Notes: a model not told the origin generated them from the sequence alone. A DNA stretch of 56,907 nt from Phycisphaerae bacterium (GCA_002709755.1 PAQN01000048.1:32646-89552), one strand, 5' to 3'; positions 26,064 through 36,825 are shown, counted from the first letter of the stretch. A program made the numbers and translations.

Positions 26064-26242
26064 AAAAAGACGAACAAGAACATGCCGATAACCATCTGAT
26101 TTCCAGACAAAATCACTATTACAAGACCACCGACTTGAGCCACGGCTCTCTGGAGTAAAATGAGCAATGAACCCCTGGGAAGAAGGCTGAAGAAGTGTCA
26201 AGCATGAGCATCTGCGAACAGGCCATGATTCTGTTCCTGTGA
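26060..26242 (+). other. Chain of three very short overlapping frames
   Basis: Three short frames follow the Alg13-like gene: GTG at 26060 (32 codons, overlapping the upstream stop), ATG at 26160 (15 codons) and ATG at 26204 (12 codons, overlapping the previous stop). None has a recognised motif. They could be remnants of a decayed gene, translational couplers, or chance. Otherwise the 216-base gap before the nucleotidyltransferase shows nothing clear. Confidence 0.25.
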
Positions 26243-26279
26243 TCACATCCGACACGTGCGGAATGAAGAACGGTTTGAA

Positions 26280-27212
26280 ATGAGCGCCAAAGATCACAAT
26301 GCCATCATCCTGGTGGGTGGCCCGGGACAGTCGATGCTTCGAAAGGCATCGGGACACCCGGTGTGTCTGCTTCCCATTCCCGGCAAGAAATCACTTCTTC
26401 AGAGTTGGATGGACACCTTGAAGTCCAGGATGAACGTGCGCAAGGCATGTGTGGTCACCGGTCGGTCGGAAGACGTGGAGACAATCAACACTCACGTCCG
26501 TTCCCTTACGGAAATGCAGGAGATCGACATCTCAATACATGCCGACAGAGCATCGCATCGGGGCACGGCGGGAGCGCTGAAGGATTTCGTCGAATCCCGC
26601 GATGATTTCGATGACGTGATCATGATCGAGGGAAACAGAATCCCGCCGGAATACCCGGAGAAACTTTTGTGTGATGAGTTCCAATCAAATGAAGTCATGG
26701 GAATACTCGGAAAGTCCTCGCAAGACGAGACTGCCGGAATGATTCTGATGAAGAGACGCATGCTGGACCTGGTGCCGGATCTAGGGTTCTTCGACTTCAA
26801 GGAACAACTCATACCAAGGGTCATTGATTCCGGATCTAAGATCGTGGTCAAGGAGATCACGAGGCGAAGCGTGAGGCTCTCGACACCGAGCACCTATCTG
26901 AAGCAGCTCACGGAATTCGCGACCGCTGAGTCATGTGAAGGAATGGGACCATTCGTGTCCCAGTCTGCACATGTTGATCCGGGAAGCGTTCTTGGAAAGA
27001 ACGTGATCGTCGGTGACAATGTCACCATCATGGGCGGATGCCTCATTCAGGATTCAGTGATACTCGAAGGTTCGGTCATAGAATCCGATTCGACGCTTGT
27101 TCGTTCGATCATCTCACGGAACTCCCGAATCGAAGAAGGCACGTCGTCGATCATCGACCCGTACAACCTCGATACCGCACGAACAGAAGTGCTCAAACGG
27201 AGGATCGTGTGA
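26280..27212 (+). CDS. Nucleotidyltransferase-like protein with hexapeptide repeats, degenerate
   Basis: Resembles bacterial sugar-1-phosphate nucleotidyltransferases: an N-terminal Rossmann-like domain (AIILVGGPGQSMLRKASGHPVC) and a C-terminal left-handed beta-helix (about 235-300: VDPGSVLGKNVIVGDNVTI). The signature GGxGTRL is changed to GGPGQSM, so the catalytic Arg is missing, and the inner Lys/Asp pattern is weak. Catalysis is therefore doubtful and a regulatory or scaffolding role is possible. The ATG at 26280 fits the motif position; an in-frame GTG at 26256 is the alternative. Its stop overlaps the exosortase start, tying it to the sorting system. About 310 aa. Confidence 0.65.
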   Translation: MSAKDHNAIILVGGPGQSMLRKASGHPVCLLPIPGKKSLLQSWMDTLKSRMNVRKACVVTGRSEDVETINTHVRSLTEMQEIDISIHADRASHRGTAGALKDFVESRDDFDDVIMIEGNRIPPEYPEKLLCDEFQSNEVMGILGKSSQDETAGMILMKRRMLDLVPDLGFFDFKEQLIPRVIDSGSKIVVKEITRRSVRLSTPSTYLKQLTEFATAESCEGMGPFVSQSAHVDPGSVLGKNVIVGDNVTIMGGCLIQDSVILEGSVIESDSTLVRSIISRNSRIEEGTSSIIDPYNLDTARTEVLKRRIV

Positions 27213-28087
27213 GGGTAAGCGGACCCAGAAAACTGACTTACGCGGACATGTGTCTGCTCGGCTTCATGGCCGTCTTGAGCATCTGGGTGAGCCTGGAGGC
27301 ATGGGTCGACATGTATGGGCGTGCGATCGTCGATACGGAGAACGGTCAGGCGCTGTTCGCACCACTCGTCGCTCTCTACCTGTTCTGGGTGAGAAGATCA
27401 CGAATCCAGTTCATCGGATACAGCCCGAGCGTCGCGGGGCTACTCGTCATCATCCTTGGATTCGTCGCTCTGCAGTGGGGCATGGAATCGAACACGCTCG
27501 TGGTCTGGCATCTCGGCGCCATTTTCATGTTGATAGGAAGCCTTATCACGGTGATGGGAATGGAGTTCGCCCGTCAGTTCGGTCCGGCTCTGGTCGCGCT
27601 TCTGTTCATCATTCCAACACCGGGCATCGTCAGAATCACGCTTGCCGAACCGATGCAGGAACTCGCGACCGAGCTTACGATGACCGTCCTCGACGGAATC
27701 GGAGTCTATGCCATCAAGCAAGGTCTCGTGATACAGGTTGGGAATCCACCAATAGATGTCGCTATCGGTGAGGCCTGCAACGGGATGCGAATGGTCTTTG
27801 CGCTCAGTCTCGTTGTATTCGGATTCGTTTTCAGTGCGCCGTTTCGAACCGAAGTGCGGGTCGCACTGCTGCTTGTGAGCCCCCTCATCGCACTCTGCTG
27901 CAACATCATCAGATTGGTTCTCACGAGCGCCGTGTACGGTTTCTCGACTCAGGAATTCGCCGACTCGTTTCACTGGTATTCGGGGCTGGCGATGATACCC
28001 ATGTCCCTGATCATGCTGTTCGGGATCATCAAGCTCCTGACGTGGCTGGACATCCCATGCATGAGATGGAGGCTGGCGTTCGTATGA
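27209..28087 (+). CDS. xrt: Exosortase (transmembrane cysteine transpeptidase)
   Basis: An integral membrane enzyme that recognises PEP-CTERM tails and cleaves or transfers the protein at the membrane. The product is 292 aa with about eight hydrophobic segments. All three invariant catalytic residues are visible: Cys190 in GEACNGMR, Arg235 in CNIIRLVLTS and His255 in SFHWYSGL. The start is the GTG at 27209, which overlaps the previous stop as GTGA and has GGAGG five bases upstream; the longer frame back to 27038 would run inside the upstream gene. Unlike the proteobacterial enzymes with a fused EpsI part, the EpsI protein is encoded separately by the next gene. The known substrate candidate lies at 24125. 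Confidence 0.92.
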   Translation: MRVSGPRKLTYADMCLLGFMAVLSIWVSLEAWVDMYGRAIVDTENGQALFAPLVALYLFWVRRSRIQFIGYSPSVAGLLVIILGFVALQWGMESNTLVVWHLGAIFMLIGSLITVMGMEFARQFGPALVALLFIIPTPGIVRITLAEPMQELATELTMTVLDGIGVYAIKQGLVIQVGNPPIDVAIGEACNGMRMVFALSLVVFGFVFSAPFRTEVRVALLLVSPLIALCCNIIRLVLTSAVYGFSTQEFADSFHWYSGLAMIPMSLIMLFGIIKLLTWLDIPCMRWRLAFV

Positions 28088-28869
28088 GCATGTCGTTGCA
28101 GAGAAAAAGAAACGCATGGTCCTCACTGCAGAAGGCGGTCCCCTTCGTCGCGATCATCTTTCTGGTCGGCGCCGGAGTGATCCAGATCGGTCAATCCATG
28201 CCATCCGAGGCACTGGATCGATATCACGCAGACATCGCGAAACAGATATCCGAATTCCCCTATCAGATAGGCAGGTGGGTCGGCCAGGACGTTGTCATTC
28301 CAACCTCCGCGCAGGAGATACTCCAACCCAACGGCCTGATAAGCAGAAGATTCACCCGCTATGGTGAGAATGGCGCCCTGACTTTCGCACTGATCCACTG
28401 CGTCGACCTGAGAGACATGGATGGACACCACCCACCGAGGTGCTATCCAGCATCTGGATGGTCCATCAACCAGAAATATCCCACTGGGGACAGCGAGACG
28501 ATTGACGTTCGGATCGGTGACCTTCGGACCGAGATGTCGGTGTATCGATTCAAGCAAGGTGGTCCGATTGAATCGGGAAACGAATTGACCGTCGTGTCCG
28601 TCTTTGTGACGCCCATGGCGGGGATGGTCAACGACATGGCGGTGCTTCAGGATCTCGGTTCGATGGGTCGTGGAGCATCTTCACTCGGAGTCGGTCAGCT
28701 CCAACTGGTCATGAGTGGAGATGTCGAAAGATCGGATCTTAAGAAGATGGTCGATGACTTCATATCCAATATTCCGACAGATCTCATAAGAAACATGATG
28801 TCTTTTCCTGACACCGAAGAACTCAGGGATCTCAGAAATTACACGTTTGATGAAAGTGGACGTTCATGA
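28084..28869 (+). CDS. epsI: EpsI family exosortase-associated protein
   Basis: EpsI-type proteins are found fused to or beside exosortases, and their exact reaction is unknown. The product is 261 aa. One N-terminal hydrophobic segment (about 19-37) anchors an extracytoplasmic domain that contains the family block HHPPRCYPASGW (115-126), with a conserved His, Cys and Gly-Trp. The ATG at 28084 overlaps the exosortase stop (ATGA). Its stop overlaps the next gene by four bases. Confidence 0.88.
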   Translation: MSMSLQRKRNAWSSLQKAVPFVAIIFLVGAGVIQIGQSMPSEALDRYHADIAKQISEFPYQIGRWVGQDVVIPTSAQEILQPNGLISRRFTRYGENGALTFALIHCVDLRDMDGHHPPRCYPASGWSINQKYPTGDSETIDVRIGDLRTEMSVYRFKQGGPIESGNELTVVSVFVTPMAGMVNDMAVLQDLGSMGRGASSLGVGQLQLVMSGDVERSDLKKMVDDFISNIPTDLIRNMMSFPDTEELRDLRNYTFDESGRS

Positions 28870-31052
28870 GTCATAGCAACGCACAAGGCAGTGAATTCAA
28901 CGGTGATCCAGCGCCACAGGCAAGTCCGATCGAAATGATCCGTGACCGCCTCGCGGGACGTTGGCTCATGGCCAGTGTCATGGGTCTGACCCTGGGAGCC
29001 ATCTGTGCATTGGTCGCATGGAACATGACTCCACTTCTCTACAAGAGCAGTGGCCTTCTCATCGCGTCGTCGAAAAGGCCCATCGTGGTCAAGATGCTTC
29101 AGGATGACGGGACCAATGCAAAGTCACATGAGTCGTATCTGATGACGCAGGTGTCTCTCATCACATCGGACGATGTGATCAGCAGCGCGATCGATTCGGA
29201 AGAACTCGAGGAACTGCAGAGGTCCAGAGGGTACTACCCGCTGTACACGGGGATCAAATCCAGACTCATCGCTTTGAACCCGAGGGGCACGGAGCTGATC
29301 GAGGTGATCTATCAGGATGAGGATCCCGAGGCGGCGTCGATGATCACGAACGCGATCATGAACTCCTACATGGAGATTCATGGCAACAACAAAGGCATGG
29401 CCATTTCAGATACGAAAAAACAGATTCGTGACGAACGCCAGAAGATCCGAACGAAGATCAACACGCTCAGAAGGCAACAACAGGACCTGGTCACCAACAG
29501 CAACAACGTCGTCTCTGACGTGAGTGGACTTATCTCGGCGAAGGCGGAGGAATGCGCCACATACAACGCCATGATCGAGCAGATCAACGAGACGCTCAAC
29601 AGGATCGAATCGGAACAGATACGACAGGGCAAAGAAGTCACCGGCGATGAGATTCCTGATCCAACCGAACAGGAACTGATGATCTTCGAACCACGAATCA
29701 ACGGACTCGAACTCGATATCGAGCAGCAGGAGATCAAACTGGCCACGCTGAGATCCAGACTGGGTGATCAGCATCGAATCATCCGAAACCTGACCTCTCA
29801 GATTGAGGCGACCAAGTTGACGCTGGCGACAGTGAGAGTCGACGCGGCCGAGAGGTGGAAGTCCGGTCCAGTGGGCAAGGAAAGGTCCTTCAGGAAACAG
29901 ACCGAGCAGAAGTCCAAGATCACCGAGAAGTTGAAGTCCAGGCGCAATGAAATGCGCGATCTCCAGGATTTCCAGAATGAATATGACTCGTTGCAAAGAG
30001 ACATCGAAGCGAATGAAATCGATGGCGCGGTGCTTGACGAGCGTCTGACGAGCCTTGAACGGGAAGAATCCAATATCCAGGAACAAGTCCGAATCGGACA
30101 GATTGCGACCGTGCCGGATTCACCTGACAAGGACAAGCGTGGACCCATCGCCGTCGGAGTATTCGGTGCGTCCGTCGTCCTGGTCATGGGAATCTTCTTT
30201 CTGATCGGATCGGTGGATCAGAGAACGTTTGCGATCAGACAGCTGAAGATGGACCACGGACAGTTCCATTGTCTTGGCGTGGTTCCTGACACGAGCAAGG
30301 CCGCGATGGAACCGGAGATCCTCAACATTGGAATGAACTGTGTCCACAAACTGAGAAATCGCATCGAATCAATACGATTCAGAAGCACTGACCGCGGATA
30401 CATCATGCTGATCTCCAGCCCGTTCCAGGGCGATGGCAAGACGACCCTTGTCCAACTCCTTGGACATTCGTATGCATCGGCAGGGTTCAAGACATGCCTT
30501 GTAGACAGTGATTTCATTGGAAGGTCGTTGTCACACTCCCTGAACATGCTGGACAAGCCAGGACTCAAGGAAGTGATCAAGGAGGGTGGCATCGAGGAAA
30601 GACTGGTGGCGCTTGAACGAGAGAATCTCTTCCTCATGCCCATCGGCCTGGATGAGATGGTCAGCCCTGAGATGATGCAGGTGGACGTGGTCGAGGATCT
30701 CTTTGCCGAACTCAGAGGGAAATTCGACTTCGTCATCATCGACACGGGTCCGCTTTCGGGTTCGATCGAATCGATGCCGATAGCGAGCAGCGTCGATGGC
30801 GTCATCCTCGCCCTGAGAAAGGGCAGGTCCAGGATTCCTCTCAAGAGATGTGTACGAGATCTGCATGAGTTGAACGCTCCATATCTCGGTGTCGTACTCA
30901 ACTACGCGGACAAGTCCGACTACAGAGATATCACCTCGGTATCCAAATCGATTGATCAGGTGATCAAGGAGGAGGCGACCGGGATCAGAAAGCGAAACGC
31001 CCTGACAGAGTCCCTGAACATGAAAACGTCGAGAAAAAGAACACAAGAGTGA
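28866..31052 (+). CDS. Wzz/BY-kinase-like polysaccharide co-polymerase
   Basis: A chain-length determinant with a fused cytoplasmic ATPase domain, controlling polymer length and export. The product is 728 aa. The order is: first membrane helix (about 35-53), long periplasmic part with coiled coil (about 185-250 and 340-400), second helix (about 430-447), then the CpsD-like domain. That domain has Walker A SPFQGDGKTT (about 517-526), Walker A' LVDSDF (about 543-548) and Walker B FVIIDTGP (about 622-629). BY-kinases end in a cluster of Tyr; here the tail is KRTQE with only a lone Tyr in KSDYRD, so autophosphorylation on a C-terminal cluster is unlikely. It overlaps EpsI and the sugar transferase gene. 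Confidence 0.88.
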   Translation: MSHSNAQGSEFNGDPAPQASPIEMIRDRLAGRWLMASVMGLTLGAICALVAWNMTPLLYKSSGLLIASSKRPIVVKMLQDDGTNAKSHESYLMTQVSLITSDDVISSAIDSEELEELQRSRGYYPLYTGIKSRLIALNPRGTELIEVIYQDEDPEAASMITNAIMNSYMEIHGNNKGMAISDTKKQIRDERQKIRTKINTLRRQQQDLVTNSNNVVSDVSGLISAKAEECATYNAMIEQINETLNRIESEQIRQGKEVTGDEIPDPTEQELMIFEPRINGLELDIEQQEIKLATLRSRLGDQHRIIRNLTSQIEATKLTLATVRVDAAERWKSGPVGKERSFRKQTEQKSKITEKLKSRRNEMRDLQDFQNEYDSLQRDIEANEIDGAVLDERLTSLEREESNIQEQVRIGQIATVPDSPDKDKRGPIAVGVFGASVVLVMGIFFLIGSVDQRTFAIRQLKMDHGQFHCLGVVPDTSKAAMEPEILNIGMNCVHKLRNRIESIRFRSTDRGYIMLISSPFQGDGKTTLVQLLGHSYASAGFKTCLVDSDFIGRSLSHSLNMLDKPGLKEVIKEGGIEERLVALERENLFLMPIGLDEMVSPEMMQVDVVEDLFAELRGKFDFVIIDTGPLSGSIESMPIASSVDGVILALRKGRSRIPLKRCVRDLHELNAPYLGVVLNYADKSDYRDITSVSKSIDQVIKEEATGIRKRNALTESLNMKTSRKRTQE

Positions 31053-32512
31053 TAGACGGTCGTCAAAATTCTGAATTCATGAATGAAGAACGGGCGGATC
31101 CGGTTGAAACGGAGCCACGCTCAAGATCGTTCAGGATGTGGGGCCTTACGGCGATCGAACTTCATGACGCCTACTGGCGAAGTCGTGGAGTTCAATGCGT
31201 CAGAAGATCGGAACCGTTCGTGAAACAATCGGGTGCGGACATGTTCATGCTCATGGATGTGGACCAGTTCGTCTCATTCGATTTGAACTCCATCGCCGAG
31301 TCGATCGTCTGGAACAGGGCCCCAGTGAGCCGAGTCCGGGTGAAGACCCCTTTGAATGACTATGTCGAGAAGGTGGTGTCGGAGAACGGGGAACTCATTC
31401 GAATCAGTCGAGACTACAGCAGTCGATACGTGGGTTCACATAGTGTGAAACTGACCAGACGACCCAGCATCGCTGAAGCGTGGTCGAGAAACAGAGACAG
31501 GTACAAGGCGCTCAAGGAACTCAGACAATTCGTGGACTGGGGAAAGGCCGACTCGTACACGGTCGAGGGGCAGGTCGATTTCACGGACAGATGCCCGAAG
31601 CGTGATGAGGCCCTTATCGAACGCCTGATCTCGAACTGGAAGAATCCAGGTGAATCGATTCATGGAATCAAGGAAATACTTCCGGGCATATGGGGGATCG
31701 ATGAAGCACAGATCGATTCGGACGAGGCGTCGATGGTTCCTCCAATCTGGATCGGGGGGGGACAATCCGTGGGCGGTGGAGATCTGAAGATCGGTCCCAT
31801 GGCGATTCAGGATGAAGGGAGCTGTTTCAAAGAATCTGAAATCCGTGTGTATGAGATCAATGAAATAAGAACCCCTCAGAGCCACCTCGCACCGGGTGCG
31901 TTGGATTCCGAGGTCGATGGATACCAGATCGCAAAGCGGTTCATCGACGTCTCGGTCTCACTGCTCATTCTCACCCTCATGATCCCTCTGATCCTCCCGG
32001 TCTCTCTAGCAGTCATCATGACGAGTGGATTCCCCGTGTTCTTCGGTCATGAAAGACAGAGCAGGGGTGGCAGGAATTTCAAGTGCTGGAAGTTCCGAAC
32101 GATGATGCGTGATGCGGAATCGATGGTTCTGGATCTTCAAGAGGACAACCTGGCGGATGGTCCTCAGGTCTTCATCAGGAATGACCCGAGAATCACAGGA
32201 GTCGGCAGAATGCTGAGACGATTCCACATCGATGAACTGCCTCAGTTCTGGAACGTTCTCGTTGGCGACATGAGCCTTGTCGGACCTCGACCGAGTCCGG
32301 AGAATGAAAACCAATTCTGCCCGGCATGGCGTGAAGCGAGACTCAGCATACGACCGGGAATCACCGGCCTCTGGCAGGTTGAAAGGACACGAAAACCGGG
32401 TCTCGATTTCCAGGAATGGATCAAATACGACATTGAGTATGTGAACAGGGCGAGCCTCGTTCTCGACTTGAAAATCATCCTAAAGACACTTTCAAAGGTC
32501 GCCGGAAGATGA
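31049..32512 (+). CDS. Polyprenyl-phosphate sugar phosphotransferase with an N-terminal accessory domain
   Basis: Starts the repeat unit by transferring sugar-1-phosphate to undecaprenyl phosphate. The product is 487 aa. The C-terminal about 195 residues are the conserved PGT domain: one membrane helix after KRFIDV (about 296), KFRTMMRDA (about 347-355), RITGVGRMLRRFHIDELPQ, SLVGPRP (about 409-415) and PGITGLWQV. In place of the usual multi-helix N-terminus it has about 280 soluble residues without clear homology; near 230-260 a glycine-rich stretch (PPIWIGGGQSVGGG) looks like a short left-handed helix, reminiscent of nucleotidyltransferases. GTG start overlapping the previous stop; ATG at 31079 is possible. 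Confidence 0.87.
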   Translation: MIDGRQNSEFMNEERADPVETEPRSRSFRMWGLTAIELHDAYWRSRGVQCVRRSEPFVKQSGADMFMLMDVDQFVSFDLNSIAESIVWNRAPVSRVRVKTPLNDYVEKVVSENGELIRISRDYSSRYVGSHSVKLTRRPSIAEAWSRNRDRYKALKELRQFVDWGKADSYTVEGQVDFTDRCPKRDEALIERLISNWKNPGESIHGIKEILPGIWGIDEAQIDSDEASMVPPIWIGGGQSVGGGDLKIGPMAIQDEGSCFKESEIRVYEINEIRTPQSHLAPGALDSEVDGYQIAKRFIDVSVSLLILTLMIPLILPVSLAVIMTSGFPVFFGHERQSRGGRNFKCWKFRTMMRDAESMVLDLQEDNLADGPQVFIRNDPRITGVGRMLRRFHIDELPQFWNVLVGDMSLVGPRPSPENENQFCPAWREARLSIRPGITGLWQVERTRKPGLDFQEWIKYDIEYVNRASLVLDLKIILKTLSKVAGR

Positions 32513-35500
32513 ATCAAAGAGCAAAGAGAAGACTCGCGCTGCTTGTCAGTATCACCGTCGCTGGCACTCTGCTGATCATTGCAGCCAAGGCGCTTTCGGA
32601 TTGGAACAAACAGCGAAGAGTCGATGAAGCGAAGGCGGAAGGCATGGCGGCTTTCGAGGCCGGTGACTACGGCGCCGCATTGAACCCGTTGAGCTTTGCG
32701 CTGGCAAATGATCGCGACAACGTGGAACTGGCGCTCGCATTTGCCAAGACGAGGCTCCAGAACACCGACGATGATGGCAAGCATCTGTTTGCAGCCGAGA
32801 ATCTGTACAAGTTCACATTGACGCTTGATTCGAACAACGAACAGGCTCTCAACGCCCTCTTCGACATTTACGTTCTCACGAACCAGCCGCTCAACGCATT
32901 GAGGGTGGCGAAAAAACTCCCTGACAGTGACGTTGAGACACACAAGAAAAAGGTCATCGCGCAGATCCGGATCGGTGATTTCGAAGATGCGCTCAAGAGC
33001 ATCGAACGCATCCGGGAGATCGCACCAGAAGACGATTTCTGGCCGATTCGAGAATATGGAATTCGAAGAAACGCTCTGGAACAATCACCTCGGGACATAA
33101 CACGAATATTCGAGGAGTACACGGAACGGTTTCCGGGGAATCAGGCGGCCGAACTGGTGGCCATTGAGAACATGGGGAGAAGCGGTCGAAAGCAGGAATC
33201 GATCCGACGGATGAAAGAGATGTCGATGCGGGAGGACATCGACCCAGAGATGGTCATGATCATGATCCCCATGATGGAGAATCTTGGAATGAACAGGGAA
33301 GCCGTCGGACTTCGAGAGAAGACGATGGAACTGAGCCTTACGAACGAGTCGGTCGCGGAGCAGAGAATCAGGGGGCTGTGGGAAAACGCTAATCTTCAGG
33401 ATGCGCTTGATGAGTCGAGTGTTGCGGATGAAAACTTTTCTGACAGCGCTCTCTTCGCGAAGTTGCGAGCATGCATCGCGGCGCAGAACAACAATTCGAA
33501 TTGGAGCCGAGAAGAGTACATAGACCCATGGATCAAGAAGTCGTTCGACATCGACCCTTCCATGGGCACCGCGGACAAGGTGCTGGCTGAAGCCATCGAC
33601 ATGTTCAGGACGAACATCATGGAAAGCGGACCACTTCTCAGACAGGCGGCCGCCTTGTTCAGAGACGACCCGACGATCCTGCAGATGATCAACTTCATGA
33701 CTGCAAAGAGCATGGAGTCCCAGGGTGACCTGTTCGGTGCGATCAACCTTTACGACCAGATGCAAGCCCGGAACAGCACTTACATGGGTGGCATGAATCT
33801 CGCAATTGCAAACTACAGAGCTCAGAATTTCCAACGTGGCATAGATGAACTCGAACGCGTCTTGAGTAAAAAAGCCACTGTCAGAGGAATGTATCTGTAC
33901 TCTCGGATGCTTCTGGAAGGTGATGAGAAATTCATCTACGGGCTGGCGTCCAAACGTCAGAATCTCATGCGCTTGATAGAAACGTTCATCGAAACGACCG
34001 ATGAAAGCGGGGCCGGTGCGGCATCGAGTCTCCTGCCCACGTTCACGTTGATTGCAATGCAGGAAAAGGACCAGGCAAGGGTCCAGAAAGCGCTCGATTG
34101 GTTGATGACCGTGGAAAGTGTCCCTCTTGAAACACTTGTCGAAATGGCGAGGATCAAGGCCGGTGACGAGACCCACCGAAAGAATCTCCTGTCGATGATC
34201 CAGTCCAGGAGTGATGATCAGGGCGAAATCACGATGCTCCGTCTGGAAATCGAGGAAGACCTCGAATCCGCGAGAGAAAAGTACGCATCCGCCGCCGAGG
34301 AGCTTGAAGATCTTGATCAGACAGCACGGAACTACGAACAGATACATGTGAGACTTCTCGCCCAACTGGCAAGAATCGATTTTGAAGATGATTTCCGACT
34401 GAGTGAATTCCGAAGAATACTGGGACTGCTTCCGGAAAACGTCTCTGCCGCGAGACTGGTGGCAACCTACCCGGACATCTGGAACGACGACCCCGAGACC
34501 GCCGAGATCGCCCTTCAGACGATCAAGAGATTGACCGGTGAAGACTCTCCTACCTCGACCACGGTCAAGGTGATGAAAGCCATCACGCTTGATGACATCG
34601 CATTAGCGGAGCGCGCTGAACTGATCATTCAACTGGATGACGTGATCAAGAGGTCGCCGGGTTCGATCGAGGCCCTCGTGCTCATGAGCAGTCTTCTCCA
34701 GCGAGGAGAGCAGCAGGATCTCGAGAGCGCCGCCAACTATCTCAGAAGAGCGATCGATCTCAAGCCTGATCTGAGCACTCTGTATCCGGGCCTCATCGAC
34801 CTGCTCAGGAGAACAGGGAATGGTTCACTTGCACTCGAGTATGTCAATGCGTACAAGAACGCGAGGATCCTGACACTCAGAGAGTCACGCACAAAGGCAG
34901 GTGTGCTTGCCGAAGAAGGGGAATATCGATCGGCGATGGATGAGCTGGAGGATATCGCTTCCAAATCCGGCGAGAACCTCGACATACTCTCACTCGCCCA
35001 ATTTCAGGCTGTGAGAGAGATGTACGAACCGGCATTGGAGAATTTCGACAGGATTCTGGAATCGGATCCTGGCAATTCCATTGCAATACTCGGAAAGGCG
35101 ATGGCGCTCGGTTCCATTGACCGGGAGGACGAAGCGCTGAGTGTGATCGAGGCTCTGGAGGACGTCGGATCCGGCGAGAAGATGCGGTACAGGACGCTGA
35201 TCAACCGCGTCAGCGAAAATCGTGAAGATGAACTTCAAACCGTGCAAAGAATGCTCCAGCTCGATCCGGATGACGTGCTGAACATCATGGTCGCGGCGGA
35301 GACATACCAAAGGATGGGCATGATCGAGGAGAGAAGGGAGGCTCTGAAGAGAGCCGTCGACCTTCAACCCGGCAATCTGGACATCCTGATTATCATGGCA
35401 AGAGACATGGTGTCCAATCAACCTGGAAGCCCCGGGTTGGAGGGCATTCTTGATGAAATAGAAAAGGCAAGACCGAACACAGCACGCGTGCTGAGGTTGG

Positions 35501-36825
35501 TACGTGATTCCACGGACGGCGCGACGGGGCAATTGAATCCCACAGAGGATCAGATCATTGAGTCTGCCGAGATCGCGGACGTTCTGGTCAACATGTACGA
35601 AGCCCAGAGAGTGGCCTGGCTCATTCATACGTCTGCAAACCTCAGTGAAGCGGCATACAAAATTGCATTCAGGGCGTTCATAAACCATCCGACGAGAATG
35701 GAGCCTCTCTATTGGGCGACCCGAAGCGCCTTGCAGTCAGGGATGTATCAAGAGGCCGTGGACATCTCAGAAATCGGGATGAATCGTGTTTCTCAAAAGG
35801 AGAAGCTCGCATACACGCTCGAATTTTCAAACCTGTGCATGCAACTCGGATTCGAGTCCAGGGCGCTCTCACTGCTGAGACCACTGCAAGACATCGCTGC
35901 CGATGAAGAGCGACTTACCGATCTGATTTCAAGAAGCACGGGAGACAACATCACGCCATTGCTGATCAGAGTGACGCTTCTCAGAGCAATGCTGGGATCT
36001 TACAAGGCCAGGGAGGCGGCGGAATTGTTCGGACCCCTCATGTCGCAGGACGAGGAACTCCTGAGTTCCTGGATACGCGCCGCCAAGCAACTCGACGTCG
36101 ATGACTGCCGAAACGCTCTTCGGATCATCAAGCCCTATCTTGAAAGTCCCCGACAATTGATCGACAACGCCGAGGCCCTGTCTGAGCTGGCAAGAATCTC
36201 GGGGGAATCCGAAGACGTCGACGCTCTTCTGGAATATGTCTTGATGATCGATGACGTGATCGCCGAATACGAAACCGATGCGAGTCTTCGATGTCGTGCA
36301 CTCATCTTGAAATCATCGTTGATGTCTCTTGAAGGGAAGACCCTTGAGGCGATAAGGGCGCTTGAGGAAGTGACGGATCTTGTTCGTGGTCAGAGTGCGA
36401 TGTCCGAAGAGCTCGGAAGAATCAACTGTGTTGCATTGAACAACATGGCACTCCACCAATGTGAACTCAACCCACCCGACACTGATGGTGCTTTGGCGAA
36501 CATCGAAATTGCATTACTTGAAGCGCCAGAGGCAATTCTCCCTTCTCTCCATGAGACACGATCGACGATATACAAGGTGAAGGGTGATTGCGAACTATCG
36601 ATCAAGTCACTTGAGAAGGCGATTGAACTTTCGGAGATGGTGAAACAGATCGTCCAGTTCAGGGTGACACTGGCCGAACTCCTGTATGAGTGCGGGTACA
36701 CGGAACGATCCATGTCTGAATCAAGGGTTCTACAGGAATACATATACGGAAGCCCTCAACCGGACATGAATAATCTCAACAGACTGGAAGTTCTGATCGA
36801 AAAAGGGGTCCTCGATGAAGAATAG
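32509..36825 (+). CDS. Very large TPR-repeat membrane-anchored protein
   Basis: A scaffold of 1438 aa, probably acting in the periplasm to bring together exosortase or polysaccharide-export components. It has one N-terminal hydrophobic helix (about 8-28) and then helical repeats over nearly the whole length (for example [19 protein letters not shown] near 47-65), of the tetratricopeptide type. Similar giant TPR proteins (PrsT-like) accompany PEP-CTERM systems in other bacteria. No catalytic motif is seen. The start overlaps the sugar transferase stop (ATGA) and the end overlaps rfbA by 11 bases, so it belongs to the same operon. The exact role is unknown. Confidence 0.8.
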   Translation: MNQRAKRRLALLVSITVAGTLLIIAAKALSDWNKQRRVDEAKAEGMAAFEAGDYGAALNPLSFALANDRDNVELALAFAKTRLQNTDDDGKHLFAAENLYKFTLTLDSNNEQALNALFDIYVLTNQPLNALRVAKKLPDSDVETHKKKVIAQIRIGDFEDALKSIERIREIAPEDDFWPIREYGIRRNALEQSPRDITRIFEEYTERFPGNQAAELVAIENMGRSGRKQESIRRMKEMSMREDIDPEMVMIMIPMMENLGMNREAVGLREKTMELSLTNESVAEQRIRGLWENANLQDALDESSVADENFSDSALFAKLRACIAAQNNNSNWSREEYIDPWIKKSFDIDPSMGTADKVLAEAIDMFRTNIMESGPLLRQAAALFRDDPTILQMINFMTAKSMESQGDLFGAINLYDQMQARNSTYMGGMNLAIANYRAQNFQRGIDELERVLSKKATVRGMYLYSRMLLEGDEKFIYGLASKRQNLMRLIETFIETTDESGAGAASSLLPTFTLIAMQEKDQARVQKALDWLMTVESVPLETLVEMARIKAGDETHRKNLLSMIQSRSDDQGEITMLRLEIEEDLESAREKYASAAEELEDLDQTARNYEQIHVRLLAQLARIDFEDDFRLSEFRRILGLLPENVSAARLVATYPDIWNDDPETAEIALQTIKRLTGEDSPTSTTVKVMKAITLDDIALAERAELIIQLDDVIKRSPGSIEALVLMSSLLQRGEQQDLESAANYLRRAIDLKPDLSTLYPGLIDLLRRTGNGSLALEYVNAYKNARILTLRESRTKAGVLAEEGEYRSAMDELEDIASKSGENLDILSLAQFQAVREMYEPALENFDRILESDPGNSIAILGKAMALGSIDREDEALSVIEALEDVGSGEKMRYRTLINRVSENREDELQTVQRMLQLDPDDVLNIMVAAETYQRMGMIEERREALKRAVDLQPGNLDILIIMARDMVSNQPGSPGLEGILDEIEKARPNTARVLRLVRDSTDGATGQLNPTEDQIIESAEIADVLVNMYEAQRVAWLIHTSANLSEAAYKIAFRAFINHPTRMEPLYWATRSALQSGMYQEAVDISEIGMNRVSQKEKLAYTLEFSNLCMQLGFESRALSLLRPLQDIAADEERLTDLISRSTGDNITPLLIRVTLLRAMLGSYKAREAAELFGPLMSQDEELLSSWIRAAKQLDVDDCRNALRIIKPYLESPRQLIDNAEALSELARISGESEDVDALLEYVLMIDDVIAEYETDASLRCRALILKSSLMSLEGKTLEAIRALEEVTDLVRGQSAMSEELGRINCVALNNMALHQCELNPPDTDGALANIEIALLEAPEAILPSLHETRSTIYKVKGDCELSIKSLEKAIELSEMVKQIVQFRVTLAELLYECGYTERSMSESRVLQEYIYGSPQPDMNNLNRLEVLIEKGVLDEE

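Noticed and set aside
27038-27208. Earlier start for the exosortase gene
   Set aside because: It would overlap the nucleotidyltransferase by more than 170 bases and adds a segment without family character, whereas GTG at 27209 has GGAGG at ideal spacing.
33085-34365. Minus-strand frame of more than 400 codons inside the TPR gene
   Set aside because: No motif or ribosome binding site; the plus strand has continuous TPR-type repeats and operon overlaps.
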